DNA of 44,656 nt, taken from Sutterella sp. Its GTDB lineage: Bacteria; Pseudomonadota; Gammaproteobacteria; Burkholderiales; Burkholderiaceae_F. The position numbers and the translations under genes were made by a program. The notes beneath the pieces were generated by a model. It saw only the letters and a list, made by a program, of their open reading frames with translations. It was not told the DNA's origin and searched no databases. Of the stretch, positions 9,134 to 19,881 are shown piece after piece. Every line of letters starts with the position of its first letter. Position 1 is the stretch's first letter. The DNA is taken from NCBI GenBank assembly GCA_017936545.1, contig JAGBFJ010000053.1:1-44656 (forward strand), written 5' to 3'.

Positions 9134-9314
9134 ATTATTTTTCTCCGACCGTGCTCGACAGTGCGGTTGTCTGCCGGTCTTATCGTATGTAGTTGTTATA
9201 CCGTGCCGCCCTCTGACGCCTGGCTTCGGGCGGCCGTGACAGCTGCATCTGTTGCGCAGTCCGTCAGGTGTAATCTTAACACTGCCCGTGTGAGCATCAG
9301 CGGCACAGCAAATG

Positions 9315-9338
9315 AAAACGCCCCCGAAGAGGCGTTTT
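9315..9338 (-). terminator. Terminator after der
   Basis: AAAACGCC / GGCGTTTT forms an 8-bp stem with an 8-nt loop, 17 bp beyond the der stop codon. The T run is short, so read-through into hfq is possible. Confidence 0.65.
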
Positions 9339-9355
9339 CTTGTGAGCAAACGCAA

Positions 9356-10699
9356 TCAGCGTTTCTCATCCTTTACAAAGGGGTTCTCCTTCGTGCGGAA
9401 TTCGATGCGAAGCGGCGTGCCCGCCAGGTCGAACTTTTCGCGGAAGAAGCTTTCCAGATAACGCTTGTAGCTGTCGCCGATATCCTCGAGCGCATTGCCG
9501 TGGATCACGATCACAGGCGGGTTCGAGCCGCCCTGATGAGCAAAGCGGGGCTTCGGACGGCCGCCGCGGGCACGCGGAGGCTGCTGACGTTCGACTGCTT
9601 CAAAGAGCGCGCGCGTCAGCTTCGGCGTCGGAATCTTGCGGTACGCAGCCGCATGCGCTTCGTCGACCGCCTTCATGAGATGGTTGAGGCCGTTGCGCTT
9701 CAGAGCCGAGATGCGGATCATGCGGGCCCAGCGCAGGAAGTGCAGCTTGCGTTCGAGTTCGAGATTGAACATCTCGCGCTCATAGCCCGTGAGAAGGTCC
9801 CACTTGTTGACGGCGACGACAAGCGCGCGTCCGGCTTCAAGCACGTAGCCCGCAATATGCGCGTCATGATCGGCGATGCCGTTCTTTGCATCGATGACGA
9901 GAATCACCACGTTGGCGTCTTCGATCGCCTGCAGCGTCTTCACGACGGAGAACTTCTCGACCGCTTCAAAGACCTTGCCCTTTTTGCGAAGCCCCGCCGT
10001 GTCGACGAGCTCGTAGGGACGGTCGTTGTATTCAAAGTCCACCTTGATGGCGTCGCGCGTCGTGCCGGGCATGTCGAAGGCAATCAGACGCTCTTCGCCG
10101 ATGAGCGCATTGATGAGCGTCGACTTGCCGGCGTTCGGACGGCCGGCGAGAGTCACCTTGAGGCGCTTGGGCGCATCGGGATCCGCCGGCTCCTCATCCT
10201 CGGGTTCGGGCTCGAATCCTTCGAGCGCGAGCTCCATCAGGCTGCTGACGCCCTGGCCGTGAGCGGCGGAGATGAGCCACGGTTCGCCCAGACCGAGTTC
10301 ATAGAACTCGGCGGCGGCGACGGACGACAGACCTTCCGCCTTGTTGACGACGAGAATGATCTTGCGGCCCGATTCGCGAAGACGGACGGCAATGCGCTGA
10401 TCGTGCGGCGTCAGACCGGCTCGGGCGTCAGTCACGAAAATGACGACGTCGGCTTCATCGATGGCCAGTTCCGCCTGGCTCGCCATTTCACGGACGATGC
10501 CTTCGGACTTCACCGGCTCAAAGCCGCCCGTGTCGACCACAATGTAAGGAATAGGCCCGACGCGTCCCTGGCCGTACTGACGGTCTCGTGTAAGGCCGGG
10601 AAAGTCGGCGACGATGGCGTCGCGGCTGCGGGTCAGGCGGTTGAAAAGCGTGGACTTGCCCACATTAGGACGGCCCACGAGGGCAATGACAGGAAGCAT
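9356..10699 (-). CDS. der: Ribosome-assembly GTPase Der (EngA)
   Basis: 447 residues with the tandem GTPase layout unique to Der. G domain 1 has GRPNVGKST (9-17), DTGGF and NKAEG; G domain 2 has GRPNAGKST (186-194), DTAGL and NKWD. The C-terminal KH-like domain (about 355-440) is followed by a short basic tail. Der acts in 50S subunit maturation. It follows bamB, as in other proteobacteria, with an 88-nt gap that can fold into a long hairpin. Confidence 0.97.
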   Translation of the reverse strand: MLPVIALVGRPNVGKSTLFNRLTRSRDAIVADFPGLTRDRQYGQGRVGPIPYIVVDTGGFEPVKSEGIVREMASQAELAIDEADVVIFVTDARAGLTPHDQRIAVRLRESGRKIILVVNKAEGLSSVAAAEFYELGLGEPWLISAAHGQGVSSLMELALEGFEPEPEDEEPADPDAPKRLKVTLAGRPNAGKSTLINALIGEERLIAFDMPGTTRDAIKVDFEYNDRPYELVDTAGLRKKGKVFEAVEKFSVVKTLQAIEDANVVILVIDAKNGIADHDAHIAGYVLEAGRALVVAVNKWDLLTGYEREMFNLELERKLHFLRWARMIRISALKRNGLNHLMKAVDEAHAAAYRKIPTPKLTRALFEAVERQQPPRARGGRPKPRFAHQGGSNPPVIVIHGNALEDIGDSYKRYLESFFREKFDLAGTPLRIEFRTKENPFVKDEKR

Positions 10700-10722
10700 G
10701 TTGAAGTGAAAAAGGATTGATC

Positions 10723-10759
10723 AGGACGGCCCGGCTGAAAGGTCAGACCGGGCCGTCCT
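10723..10759 (-). terminator. Hairpin between bamB and der (attenuating terminator?)
   Basis: A perfect 12-bp stem (10723-10734 with 10748-10759) sits just before der. No T run follows directly (TTTTT only about 18 nt later), so it may lower rather than stop transcription. Confidence 0.45.
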
Positions 10760-10787
10760 CGGTAAGAAGTGTGGGGACCGCCCGGCC

Positions 10788-11930
10788 TCAGCGCTCAAGC
10801 GGCTCCTGCAGAAGATAGGCCACCTCGCCTTCGGCGCTCTGGAAGACGGCGCCGTAGCCCATCTGAGCGGCAGGCGCGCGAACCGGACCGCCGATACGCG
10901 TGCGGGCGACGACCTGGCCGTTCGCCGGGTTGATCAGCGAAATATAGCCTTCGAAGTCAGCCACGGCCACGGTCGCGCCGACGCGGATCGGCGCGCTCAG
11001 CCAGCGGTACGTGAAGTCGGAGTTGGTCCAGGCTTCGCGGCCGTTCTGGCGGTTGAAGGCATGGAGACGGCTTTCGGAGTCGACGATGTACATCAGCTGG
11101 CTGTCCGAGATCGGACCGGTCACGGCGTCGACCTTAGTGTTCCAGACGAGCTGGCCGTTCATGGAATTCATGCAGACGAGATTGCCCTGGAAGGCGGCGG
11201 CGCACATCAGCTGCTGGTCCACCCAGGGACGGCCCACCACGTCGATGAGGCGCTCGACTTCGGTGATGCCGTGCGCCTGACCGATGACGGCGTCAAAGAC
11301 GACCTTGCCGTCGAGGCTCAGAGCGAGAAGACGGCCGTTGGCCTGACCAACAAGAATGCCAGCGGGCGCCCAGGCCATCTGCGAGAAGCCCTGAAGCGTG
11401 AGCGCGGGGGCCTGGCCCTGATAGCGCCAGAGACGTTCGCCCGTGATGAGGTCGAACGCCGTCACTCGGGTGTCAGCCGTCTTCACGATGATGCGGCCCT
11501 GACCGACAAGCGGCGGAACTTCCGTTTCGGCGGAGAGCGGCGCCTTCCAGATGAACTTGCCTTCGGCGCTGTACACCTCAAGTTCGCCGCGGCCCGTCAC
11601 GACGGCGATGTAGTTGCCGTCCGTGCCGACGCCGGCCGTTACGGTGCCGCCCGTTTCAGCCTTCCACACCTTCTTGCCGGTATTGCGGTCCAGGCGGTAG
11701 AGCGCATCGCCGCCCGCCGCATAGACGGCGTTGTCGGTGACCGCAGGCGTCAGAAAGCCCGAGTTGTCGCCCACGTCCGCCGACCAGGAAATCTTGGCGC
11801 GCACCAGGGGCTTGAAGTCCTGAAGCTCCGCCGGTTCATGGCTGTCGGGCGTGGAGAAGAAGCCGCAGCCCGCCATCGGCAGAGCCAGCATGGCGGCGGC
11901 AACGCCGGTCATGAGTCGCTTTGCAAACAT
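10788..11930 (-). CDS. bamB: Outer membrane protein assembly lipoprotein BamB
   Basis: 380 residues. A lipoprotein signal peptide ends in LPMAGC (acylated C22), so the protein is anchored to the inner face of the outer membrane. The rest shows repeated beta-propeller blades of the PQQ type, with recurrent N/D-x-x-x-G-x-x-x-W motifs such as DRNTGKKVW, DLITGERLW, NSMNGQLVW and NRQNGREAW. BamB supports the BamA machine that inserts beta-barrel proteins. It lies between the yfgM-like gene and der, the conserved order. Confidence 0.95.
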   Translation of the reverse strand: MFAKRLMTGVAAAMLALPMAGCGFFSTPDSHEPAELQDFKPLVRAKISWSADVGDNSGFLTPAVTDNAVYAAGGDALYRLDRNTGKKVWKAETGGTVTAGVGTDGNYIAVVTGRGELEVYSAEGKFIWKAPLSAETEVPPLVGQGRIIVKTADTRVTAFDLITGERLWRYQGQAPALTLQGFSQMAWAPAGILVGQANGRLLALSLDGKVVFDAVIGQAHGITEVERLIDVVGRPWVDQQLMCAAAFQGNLVCMNSMNGQLVWNTKVDAVTGPISDSQLMYIVDSESRLHAFNRQNGREAWTNSDFTYRWLSAPIRVGATVAVADFEGYISLINPANGQVVARTRIGGPVRAPAAQMGYGAVFQSAEGEVAYLLQEPLER

Positions 11931-11986
11931 TGTTGTCTAACTCGTTCGAAAAATTACTGAGTATGAGGATTCTAAAAGCAAAAGAA

Positions 11987-12033
11987 GCGGCATTGGGAGC
12001 GAAGCCGGTGTTTTTCACCCGTCCCGATGCCGC
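11987..12033 (-). terminator. Imperfect hairpin between the yfgM-like gene and bamB
   Basis: GCGGCAT-GGGA-type arms (11987-11998 and 12022-12033, one mismatch) with a nested small stem are followed on the minus strand by CTTCTTTTGCTTTT. A TAGAAT (11969-11974) just beyond could be a -10 for bamB. Confidence 0.5.
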
Positions 12034-12071
12034 CGGCTTTTGCCTTCGGGGGCCGACAGGCCCCCGTCCGG

Positions 12072-12710
12072 TCAGTCCAGAGGAGGAAGCGCCGCGAGCT
12101 TGCGCTCAACCACGATGCGCACGGCGTTTTCCTTCGAAGCAGTCTTGAGCGCCTTTTCCCATGCGGCGCGGGCCTTCGCGATGTCGCCCTTCACGAACCA
12201 GGCATCGCCGAAGCGGTCGTCGACAAGCGCCTGCTGATCAGGCACCGGCTTGGCCGCTTCGAGCTGCTTGAGCGCTTCGTCGGGCTTCTTGTCGGAAAGC
12301 AGAACGCCGGCAAGACGCACGCGGGCAAGCGTGTCGTACTCTTCGCGGCCCGATTTTTCGATCACCCAGGTAAGACGGGCTTCGGCCGAAGCGAGGTTGC
12401 CGGTTTCAGCCTCCACGCCGGCAGCGGCGAGCGCGCCGAGCGGAGCGTAGATGGTGGAGCCGTATTCGGACACAAGGCCGGTCGCAATCGAGGCGACGTT
12501 CTTCATGTCCTTCTGCATGACCGCGTTCTGAAGCTGGACGTAGGCGCCTGAAGCCTTGGCGGCCTGATTGCGCTGATACCAGTTCCAGCCGTTCCAGGCG
12601 GCAAAGCCCAGACAGACGACGCAGACGGCGGCGGTTACCGGGGTGCCCCACTGGTCCCACCAGGCCTTCATTTGGTCAATACTCTCTTGTTCTTCTAAGT
12701 CATAAGCCAT
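12072..12710 (-). CDS. YfgM-family tetratricopeptide protein (SecYEG ancillary subunit)
   Basis: 212 residues. The short N-terminal cytoplasmic part (MAYDLEEQESIDQMKAWW) is followed by one transmembrane helix (about 24-44) and a periplasmic TPR-like domain rich in alanine helices (for example YAPLGALAAAGVEAE and DAWFVKGDIAKARAAWEKAL). YfgM of E. coli associates with the SecYEG translocon and periplasmic chaperones. The position between hisS and bamB is the conserved one and supports the call. A 37-nt gap separates it from hisS. Confidence 0.9.
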   Translation of the reverse strand: MAYDLEEQESIDQMKAWWDQWGTPVTAAVCVVCLGFAAWNGWNWYQRNQAAKASGAYVQLQNAVMQKDMKNVASIATGLVSEYGSTIYAPLGALAAAGVEAETGNLASAEARLTWVIEKSGREEYDTLARVRLAGVLLSDKKPDEALKQLEAAKPVPDQQALVDDRFGDAWFVKGDIAKARAAWEKALKTASKENAVRIVVERKLAALPPLD

Positions 12711-12747
12711 CGCTTAGGGCTCCTGTGTGAGTTCAATCGATGTCGGT

Positions 12748-14040
12748 TCAGCAGCCGGCCTTCACGGCAGCGGCCACGGCAGCAGCGGCTTCGGCCGCCG
12801 GCACCGTCGTCTGTTCGGCAAACGCGCCGGCGCCTTCGCGCAGCGCCTTGACGGCGACGAGACCCTGAGCCGTTTCGTCTTCGGTCGCAAAGACGGCGAA
12901 GGCTGCGCCGCTGGCGTCGGCCTTCTTCATCTGGCTCTTGATGCTCGCTTCGCCCGGGTGAACGATCACGCGCACGCCGAGATCGCGCATGGCTTCGGCA
13001 AGCAGCATCGCCTGAAGCTGCGTGTCGCCGCCGTGGTGGATCACGTAGACGTCGGTCTGCGTGCGAACCGGCACGCGGCCGCATTCGCGCATGAGTTCAA
13101 TGACGCGTTCCATACCCATGGCAAAGCCCACGCCCGGCGCGGGACGGCCGCCCAGCATTTCGATGAGCGGGTCGTAGCGTCCGCCGCCGCAGATCGTGCC
13201 CTGGGCGCCGAGCTTGTCCGTGATCCACTCGAAGACCGTGTGGTTGTAGTAGTCAAGACCGCGGACGAGACGCGGATTGATGACGTAGCTGATGCCGGCG
13301 GCGCTCACGAGTTTTTCCATGCGTTCCAGGAACGCGCGGCTTTCGGCGCCGAGATAGTCGAGCAGACGGGGAGCGGCGTTCACCATGTCCTGCATGTCGG
13401 GATTCTTGGTGTCAAGAATGCGGAGCGGATTGGTGTAGAGACGTCGCTGAGCGTCCTCGTCGAGGAGATCCTTGTGGGCTTCGAAGTACTTGATGAGGGC
13501 GTCGCGGTGAGCCTGGCGTTCGGAAAGGGCGCCGAGCGTATTGAGCTCGAGGCGCACTTCGCCCACGCCGAGTTCCTTCCAGATGCGGCCGAGCATGATG
13601 ATCATTTCGGCATCGATGTCGGGTCCGGCCATGCCGAGCGCTTCCGCGCCGAGCTGATGGAACTGACGGTAGCGGCCGCGCTGCGGACGCTCGTGGCGGA
13701 ACATCGGGCCGCAGTACCAGAGACGCTGCGTGGCGCCGTAAAGAAGGCTGTGTTCGTTCACCGAACGGACGACGGCGGACGTGCATTCCGGACGCAGCGT
13801 CAGCTGGTCGCCATTCATGCTGTCGGTAAAGGAATACATTTCCTTTTCGACGATGTCGGTTACTTCGCCCACGCCTCGCGTGAAGACCTTGGTGTTTTCA
13901 AGAATCGGCGTACGGATCTCCTGATATCCGTAGCGCTCAAGCACGCCGACGGCGGTGCTCTGAAGCGTCTGCCAAATCGCAGCATCCTGCGGGAGCATGT
14001 CGTTCATGCCCTTGACGCCGGCAAATTTTTCCTTGCTCAT
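12748..14040 (-). CDS. hisS: Histidine--tRNA ligase
   Basis: 430 residues of class II synthetase. It starts [17 protein letters not shown], a family-typical N-terminus; an upstream in-frame TTG at 14055 is less likely. Motif 2 is in [16 protein letters not shown], the histidine-binding signatures [12 protein letters not shown] and GGGRYDPL are present, motif 3 is [12 protein letters not shown], and an anticodon-binding domain follows. It charges tRNA-His with histidine. It lies 18 nt downstream of ispG, consistent with an ispG-hisS-yfgM operon. Confidence 0.97.
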   Translation of the reverse strand: MSKEKFAGVKGMNDMLPQDAAIWQTLQSTAVGVLERYGYQEIRTPILENTKVFTRGVGEVTDIVEKEMYSFTDSMNGDQLTLRPECTSAVVRSVNEHSLLYGATQRLWYCGPMFRHERPQRGRYRQFHQLGAEALGMAGPDIDAEMIIMLGRIWKELGVGEVRLELNTLGALSERQAHRDALIKYFEAHKDLLDEDAQRRLYTNPLRILDTKNPDMQDMVNAAPRLLDYLGAESRAFLERMEKLVSAAGISYVINPRLVRGLDYYNHTVFEWITDKLGAQGTICGGGRYDPLIEMLGGRPAPGVGFAMGMERVIELMRECGRVPVRTQTDVYVIHHGGDTQLQAMLLAEAMRDLGVRVIVHPGEASIKSQMKKADASGAAFAVFATEDETAQGLVAVKALREGAGAFAEQTTVPAAEAAAAVAAAVKAGC

Positions 14041-14058
14041 TTTGTCGTTTTTCAACTG

Positions 14059-15321
14059 TTATGAATGGCTTGCGGCCCCGGACTTCCCGCCGTAGGTCGT
14101 TTGCACGAATTCTTCTATCATAGCCTGAAAGCGGGTCTGCATGTCTTCACCCTTGAGACTGCAGACCTTTTCACCGCGAACGTAGACCGGCGCCACGGGG
14201 CTTTCTCCCGCCCCGGGAAGGCTGATGCCGATGTCGGCCTGACGGCTTTCTCCCGGTCCGTTGACCACGCACCCCATGACGGCGACCGTCATGTTTTCGC
14301 AGCCCGGCGCAGTCACGCGCCACTCGGGCATGCGCTCGCGCAGAAACTGCTGCGTGGAGGAAGCGAGACGCTGGAAGAGGTCCGACGCGGTGCGTCCGCA
14401 GCCGGGGCAGCTCGTCACCATCGGCGTAAAGCTTCGGAAGCCCATCGACTGCAGAATTTCCTGCGCGACGACCACCTCCTCCGTGCGGGGCGCGCCCGGC
14501 GCGGGCGTGAGCGAAACGCGGATCGTATCCCCGATGCCTTCCTGCAGAAGGACGGAGAGCGCCGCCGTCGAGGCCACGATGCCCTTCGAGCCGATGCCCG
14601 CCTCGGTAAGGCCGAGATGAAGCGCAAAGTCGGCTCTTGCGGCCAGCATGCGGTAGACGGCGATCAGTTCCTGCACGTCGGAGACCTTGGCCGAGAGCAC
14701 GATGCGGTCGGCGGGCAGTCCGAGACGCACGGCCTCGAACGCACTGGTGACCGCGCTTTCGACAAGCGCGCGGCGAAGCACTTCGGCGGGCGTCAGCGGT
14801 CCGCCGGCCTCGTGGTTTTCGTCCATCATGCGCGCGAGAAGCGCCTGATCGAGCGAACCCCAGTTCACGCCGATGCGCACGGCGGCGCCGTACTTCTTGG
14901 CGGCTTCAATCATGAGGGCGAAGTTTTCCTCGCCCTTCGAGCCTTTTCCGACGTTGCCCGGATTGATGCGGTACTTCGAGAGCGCCGCAGCACATTCGGG
15001 ATAGTCGGTAAGGAGCTTGTGTCCGTTGTAGTGGAAGTCGCCCACGAGCGGCACGTCGCAGCCGGCGCGGTCGAGCGCCTCGCGAATACGGGCCACGCCG
15101 CGCGCGGCGTCGGGCGTATTGACGGTCAGTCGAACCAGTTCGCTTCCCGCGCGAGCAAGCGCCAGAATCTGACCGACGCTTCCCTCGACGTCCGCGGTCG
15201 ACGTGTTGGTCATCGACTGCACGACGATCGGATTCATGCCGCCGATCACTACCCGGCGGCCGCCCCAGCGGACTTCCACCGCGCGGGATTTGCGCCGCAT
15301 GACGAGAGTCTTTTCAGTCAC
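14059..15321 (-). CDS. ispG: 4-hydroxy-3-methylbut-2-en-1-yl diphosphate synthase
   Basis: 420 residues. IspG reduces MEcPP to HMBPP in the MEP isoprenoid pathway and needs a [4Fe-4S] cluster. The conserved N-terminal barrel ([19 protein letters not shown]) and the C-terminal cluster ligands SCPGCGR and GCVVNGPGE are present. The GTG start at 15321 is preferred because GGAG lies 7 nt upstream; an internal ATG at 15300 has no such site. rodZ lies upstream with a weak terminator between, hisS directly downstream. Confidence 0.96.
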   Translation of the reverse strand: MTEKTLVMRRKSRAVEVRWGGRRVVIGGMNPIVVQSMTNTSTADVEGSVGQILALARAGSELVRLTVNTPDAARGVARIREALDRAGCDVPLVGDFHYNGHKLLTDYPECAAALSKYRINPGNVGKGSKGEENFALMIEAAKKYGAAVRIGVNWGSLDQALLARMMDENHEAGGPLTPAEVLRRALVESAVTSAFEAVRLGLPADRIVLSAKVSDVQELIAVYRMLAARADFALHLGLTEAGIGSKGIVASTAALSVLLQEGIGDTIRVSLTPAPGAPRTEEVVVAQEILQSMGFRSFTPMVTSCPGCGRTASDLFQRLASSTQQFLRERMPEWRVTAPGCENMTVAVMGCVVNGPGESRQADIGISLPGAGESPVAPVYVRGEKVCSLKGEDMQTRFQAMIEEFVQTTYGGKSGAASHS

Positions 15322-15378
15322 GCCACATCTCCAAAACTGCTTGTCGTCACAATAGTTATGCCCGCTCCCATGCCGAGA

Positions 15379-15401
15379 AAGGCGGCCTTGAGGGCCGCCT
15401 T
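15379..15401 (-). terminator. Hairpin between rodZ and ispG
   Basis: A 9-bp stem AAGGCGGCC / GGCCGCCTT with a 5-nt loop, followed by only a short T run on the minus strand. Probably partial termination. Confidence 0.5.
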
Positions 15402-15425
15402 CGTCTGCCGGTGCGGGCAGTGTTC

Positions 15426-16358
15426 TTACTTCAGCACGAAGCGGGAAATCCCGCCGCGCGTCACCTGAGCGAGATCGAACGGCTTGCCGTCGACCATGAG
15501 CTGCATCGCCTGCGCGTTGCCGACGGTCACCTTGGATCCCTTCGGAACGTCGAGCGTCACCGTCGCGCCGGCCTTCATTTCCTGCGCCAGCAGATTCTTG
15601 CCGTTCGGATCGACGATCTGCACCCAGCAGGGAGCGCTCGTCGTCAGCATCGTGCGGTAGACCCCGGGCTGCTGAGAAACCGTCAGCGGCTTTTCCTCGG
15701 CAGGCTTGGCAGCCTCGGCCTGAGGAGCGGGCTCCTCGGCCTTCACGGGTTCGGCCGCCTTGGGCTCGGACGCCGCCTCAGCGGGCTTCGCTTCAGGCTT
15801 GGCCTCCGTCCGGGTTTCGGGAACGGCCGCTTCCGGGGCCTTCGCCACCGCCTTCTGGGCAGGTGCGGCGGCAGGCGCCTCAGCGGCGGGCGCTCCGGCT
15901 TCCGTCTGCACCTTGGAGCCTCCGAACTGATCGTTCCAGAAGCACCAGGCGCCGGCAGCCACGGCGAGCACGATCACCGCAACGGCAGCGATCTTCAGGC
16001 CCTTGTGCCGGTTCGTGCTGTTGACCACCGTTTCGCTTCTCGGATCATGGTCGGGCAGCACGCCGACGCTCGGGCTTCCGAAACGGTTGGTGTAGTCCGC
16101 CACGAGCGGGGCGGCGTCGATGCCGAGCACGCCGGCGATGCCTCGGATGAAGGCGCGCACATAGACGGGCTCAGGCAGCTGATCGAGACTTTCTGACTCG
16201 ATGGCCTTGAGCTGCTGCACCGAAAGACGGGAACGCGCAGCCATATCGCCGAGCGAAATGCCCTGCTCCTCGCGTACGCGGCGAAGCACGTCGCCGAAGC
16301 CTTCCTTCGGCACGGCGGTCACAGAGGGCTCGGTTTTCTGCGGGGCGGTTTCGGCCAT
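15426..16358 (-). CDS. rodZ: RodZ-like cell-shape protein
   Basis: 310 residues. The N-terminal helix-turn-helix of the Xre type (about 20-90, [20 protein letters not shown]) lies in the cytoplasm. A single transmembrane helix follows at about 121-141, then a low-complexity Ala/Pro/Glu/Lys linker (about 155-230) and a C-terminal beta domain of the DUF4115 type ([15 protein letters not shown]). RodZ links MreB to the elongation machinery. GAGGAGG lies just before ATG 16358. Its place between rlmN and ispG is conserved; pilF, often present between them, is missing. Confidence 0.9.
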   Translation of the reverse strand: MAETAPQKTEPSVTAVPKEGFGDVLRRVREEQGISLGDMAARSRLSVQQLKAIESESLDQLPEPVYVRAFIRGIAGVLGIDAAPLVADYTNRFGSPSVGVLPDHDPRSETVVNSTNRHKGLKIAAVAVIVLAVAAGAWCFWNDQFGGSKVQTEAGAPAAEAPAAAPAQKAVAKAPEAAVPETRTEAKPEAKPAEAASEPKAAEPVKAEEPAPQAEAAKPAEEKPLTVSQQPGVYRTMLTTSAPCWVQIVDPNGKNLLAQEMKAGATVTLDVPKGSKVTVGNAQAMQLMVDGKPFDLAQVTRGGISRFVLK

Positions 16359-16391
16359 GTTGCCTCCTCACTCGGTTCAATAGGCGGATGA

Positions 16392-17558
<1,167 letters not shown>

Positions 17559-17582
17559 GCTTGTGTCCTCACACTTGGCCGA

Positions 17583-18008
17583 TTAGCGGCTGTGAATGGC
17601 GAGAGCCGGGAAGAAGTAGGCGATTTCGACGGCGGCCGTTTCCGGAGCGTCGGAACCGTGGACGGCGTTGGCGTCGATGCTCTGAGCGAAGTCAGCGCGG
17701 ATCGTGCCGGGAGCAGCCTTCTTCGGGTCGGTGGCGCCCATGAGTTCTCGGTTCTTGAGGATGGCGTTTTCGCCTTCGAGAACCTGAACCATGACCGGGC
17801 CGGACGTCATGAAGGCAACGAGATCCTTGAAGAAGGGACGTTCCTTGTGAACGGCGTAGAAGCCTTCGGCTTCAGCCTGGGAAAGATGACGCATCTGGGC
17901 GGCGACGATCTTGAGGCCGTTCGATTCGAAACGGGAATAGATCTTGCCGATCACGTTCTTGGCAACGGCGTCCGGCTTGATGATGGAGAGGGTGCGTTCA
18001 ATAGCCAT
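17583..18008 (-). CDS. ndk: Nucleoside diphosphate kinase
   Basis: 141 residues, standard length. The N-terminus [15 protein letters not shown] and the active site NAVHGSD with phospho-histidine H117 are intact. It transfers the gamma phosphate between nucleoside triphosphates and diphosphates. ndk is the first gene of the minus-strand block; TAAAAT about 125 bp upstream (around 18135-18140) is a possible -10. Confidence 0.97.
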   Translation of the reverse strand: MAIERTLSIIKPDAVAKNVIGKIYSRFESNGLKIVAAQMRHLSQAEAEGFYAVHKERPFFKDLVAFMTSGPVMVQVLEGENAILKNRELMGATDPKKAAPGTIRADFAQSIDANAVHGSDAPETAAVEIAYFFPALAIHSR

Positions 18009-18385
18009 TTGTATCTCTCAGAATAAATGGTGATGGGATAAAAATAGGGCCGGCGACGCCCAGTCCGAAGGACGGCGCACCGGGAAAAAACCGACAAAAG
18101 GGAGCTTCTCGGGCTCCCTCTCGATTCGAACATTTGATTTTAGCACGGGGACTCTTCATTCCTTCGCGGGCATCCCTCGTTTTTTCGCGTTTCTTCACGA
18201 GGTTCTCGATAATTTGCACTTGGTTACCAAGTGCTCCGTGAAAACGCCGTTTCCGGCTCTTCGCCTGCTCGGCGCCGACGTGGCAAAATTGAAAGATGCT
18301 TTGCTTTTGCCGGGCGGCCTCTGCTCTGACGTCCGGCGCGGATCCGTCCGCCCTGACAAGCGGACGCACCAGGACCCACTCCACC
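18009..18385. other. Divergent intergenic region between ndk and the unknown gene at 18386
   Basis: A 377-bp gap. It holds a perfect 19-bp inverted repeat (18216-18234), GATAAT at 18208-18213 as a possible rightward -10, and a possible leftward TAAAAT for ndk. The frame of the downstream gene is open back to 18296, but that stretch does not look coding. Confidence 0.5.
18216..18234. promoter_or_regulatory. 19-bp inverted repeat, operator-like
   Basis: GCACTTGGTTACCAAGTGC is a perfect palindrome around a single central base (9+1+9). It lies just downstream of GATAAT, where a repressor would block transcription of the gene at 18386. No regulator is assigned. Confidence 0.45.
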
Positions 18386-18976
18386 ATGGCCCAGCTTCAG
18401 ATCGATAAGGTTTTTGCAGAAAATTTGGGCGTCTCCTACGGGGGATGCGTTCGCGACCTCGCTGCCAGTCTCTTCAACAAGGAAGTCGCTCAGGCGGCGG
18501 GCGTCAGACTCAACCCTCTCCCCTTCCTCGGAACCGAGGAAAAAATCCGCTTCAAGTCATACTGGGCGGCGGCTCTTCAGGGCGTGGGCTGTTGGGCCGC
18601 GCTCACGTCGATTCCCGAATACCTGACCGACGACAAGCTGCTTCGCAAGACGGTCTTCAACATGCAGTCCTCGGCCGACCTGGCGCTCTCGAAGGTGCTG
18701 CTTTCCAAGCTTTCGGACGACGACTTCAAGCGCTACGACGCGATCCGCCGCCGTCTAATCCGCATCAGCCAGAATGAAAATACGGAAAAGGAGACGCTGG
18801 CGCGCGCCTTCCTGTCCGAAATCAACGGCATTCCCGACTCGGACGTGCCCGATTCGCGCGTGACGGCGCTTTCTGTGCACATCGGCATGGCGGCCGGTCT
18901 CTTCACGAAGCTCGCCAACATTTCCAAGAAGGATCCGGGATCCTATTCGCGCGCGCAGCAGAAAGCCGCCAAATAG
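18386..18976 (+). CDS. Protein of unknown function
   Basis: 196 residues from MAQLQIDKVFAENLGVSYGG. I do not recognise the family. It has no signal peptide or clear membrane helix; the middle (FKSYWAAALQGVGCWAAL) is moderately hydrophobic and aromatic, residues 95-140 look helical and basic (FKRYDAIRRRLIRIS), and the tail is lysine-rich. Base composition resembles the neighbours. ATG 18386 is preferred over an in-frame ATG at 18296 because the upstream extension is cysteine- and serine-rich and unlike a conserved start. It is divergent from ndk, behind an operator-like palindrome, and convergent with the GntR gene across a shared terminator. Confidence 0.75.
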   Translation: MAQLQIDKVFAENLGVSYGGCVRDLAASLFNKEVAQAAGVRLNPLPFLGTEEKIRFKSYWAAALQGVGCWAALTSIPEYLTDDKLLRKTVFNMQSSADLALSKVLLSKLSDDDFKRYDAIRRRLIRISQNENTEKETLARAFLSEINGIPDSDVPDSRVTALSVHIGMAAGLFTKLANISKKDPGSYSRAQQKAAK

Positions 18977-19006
18977 CTCCGGCGCGCTCCGCCCTTCCCT
19001 TCAGCA

Positions 19007-19034
19007 AGAAAGCCCGCAAATCCGCGGGCTTTCT
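19007..19034. terminator. Bidirectional terminator between convergent genes
   Basis: AGAAAGCCCGC (19007-19017) pairs perfectly with GCGGGCTTTCT (19024-19034), 11 bp, with A/T-rich ends that can serve both strands. Confidence 0.85.
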
Positions 19035-19045
19035 GCTTTCGGCGC

Positions 19046-19741
19046 TTATTCGCCTTCGAAGATTTCCTGAACGGCGTCCCTCAGATCCGCCACGGCCTTC
19101 TTCGGCTTGTCCTTCTTCAGATTCTTGAGGAAGGAATGCAGAAGCTCGGAAAGCGCCCGGAAGTCCTGCGGATCCTGCAGCTTGGCCTCGAAGCGGCGCA
19201 TGCCGCAGCGGTCGATCACACCCGCAAAAACGCTCATGATGCGGTTGCCCGTCGCCGCGGCGAGACCGCGGAAGAAGGCCTGCACCGCCTCGCGCGCCTT
19301 CACGGGATCCTGGGCATTGTCGCCCACGGCATTGGCGAGACGTTCGAGTTCGCCGAGTCCCTGCGGCGTCAGCCGCGTGCAGAGCGCGGGAACGAGGCCG
19401 CAGAGCAGCCACTGAGCGGCGTCGGCATATTCCGCATCGGTATAGCCCGCCACCTGGAACTGCAGGTCGATCTGCTGAGTGAGGCTCCCTGAGGTCACCT
19501 TGGTCACCACGCTGCCGCCGTGCTTTCTGCGCGTGAGGACGCCTGCCTGATTCAGACGTTCGATGGCCTTGCGGACCTTGTAGCGGGTCACGCCGAACCG
19601 GACCGCGAGCTGCTGCTCGCTTTCGAGCTTGAAGCCCGGCTTCTGAAAGCAGTCCATCATGTAGCGCTCGAACTCGCCGTAAAACTTTTCATCCGCTTCG
19701 CGCCGGGCCTGCGCTCTTGCCCTGTCTTCAGCCTTGCTCAT
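19046..19741 (-). CDS. GntR-family transcriptional regulator (FadR-like C-terminal domain)
   Basis: 231 residues from MSKAEDRARAQARRE. A winged helix of the GntR type (about residues 30-85: LESEQQLAVRFGVTRYKVRKAIERLNQAGVL in two parts, then KHGGSVV) is followed by an all-helical ligand domain like FCD. The ligand cannot be inferred. In-frame ATGs at 19783 and 19768 would lengthen it; 19741 is preferred because AAGGAG (19754-19759) precedes it and a -10-like TACAAT (19782-19787) would place the transcript start after 19783. That AAGGAG is 12 nt away, so the start stays uncertain. A perfect 18-bp palindrome overlaps the expected -35 region, suggesting self-repression. Confidence 0.85.
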   Translation of the reverse strand: MSKAEDRARAQARREADEKFYGEFERYMMDCFQKPGFKLESEQQLAVRFGVTRYKVRKAIERLNQAGVLTRRKHGGSVVTKVTSGSLTQQIDLQFQVAGYTDAEYADAAQWLLCGLVPALCTRLTPQGLGELERLANAVGDNAQDPVKAREAVQAFFRGLAAATGNRIMSVFAGVIDRCGMRRFEAKLQDPQDFRALSELLHSFLKNLKKDKPKKAVADLRDAVQEIFEGE

Positions 19742-19781
19742 GTTCTGTTGCGTCTCCTTAACCGACATATGTCGTTCTTTC

Positions 19782-19787
19782 ATTGTA
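19782..19787 (-). promoter_or_regulatory. Possible -10 (TACAAT) of the GntR regulator gene
   Basis: TACAAT on the minus strand lies about 41 bp before the preferred ATG. The palindrome at 19800-19817 would cover its -35 region. Confidence 0.4.
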
Positions 19788-19799
19788 CGTCGGTTTTTT

Positions 19800-19817
19800 A
19801 GTTAAGTCGACTTAACT
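19800..19817. promoter_or_regulatory. 18-bp perfect palindrome, probable operator of the GntR regulator
   Basis: AGTTAAGTCGACTTAACT has dyad symmetry with no gap. It lies immediately upstream of the GntR gene and its 12-bp core recurs at 6084-6095. Confidence 0.6.
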
Positions 19818-19827
19818 GCCTTGATTT

Positions 19828-19857
19828 TTAAAAAAAGCCGCAGAAAACTGCGGCTTT
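19828..19857 (-). terminator. Terminator of rlmD
   Basis: AAAGCCGCAG / CTGCGGCTTT is a 10-bp stem with a 4-nt loop (19834-19857), followed on the minus strand by a long T/A-rich tract ending near 19828. Confidence 0.85.
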
Positions 19858-19881
19858 CGGGAGTTTCGGGAGGGCTTTCCC

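Noticed and set aside
8891-10720. A 609-codon open frame on the plus strand opposite hfq and der
   Set aside because: Opposes two unmistakable genes and the gap between them; no motif.
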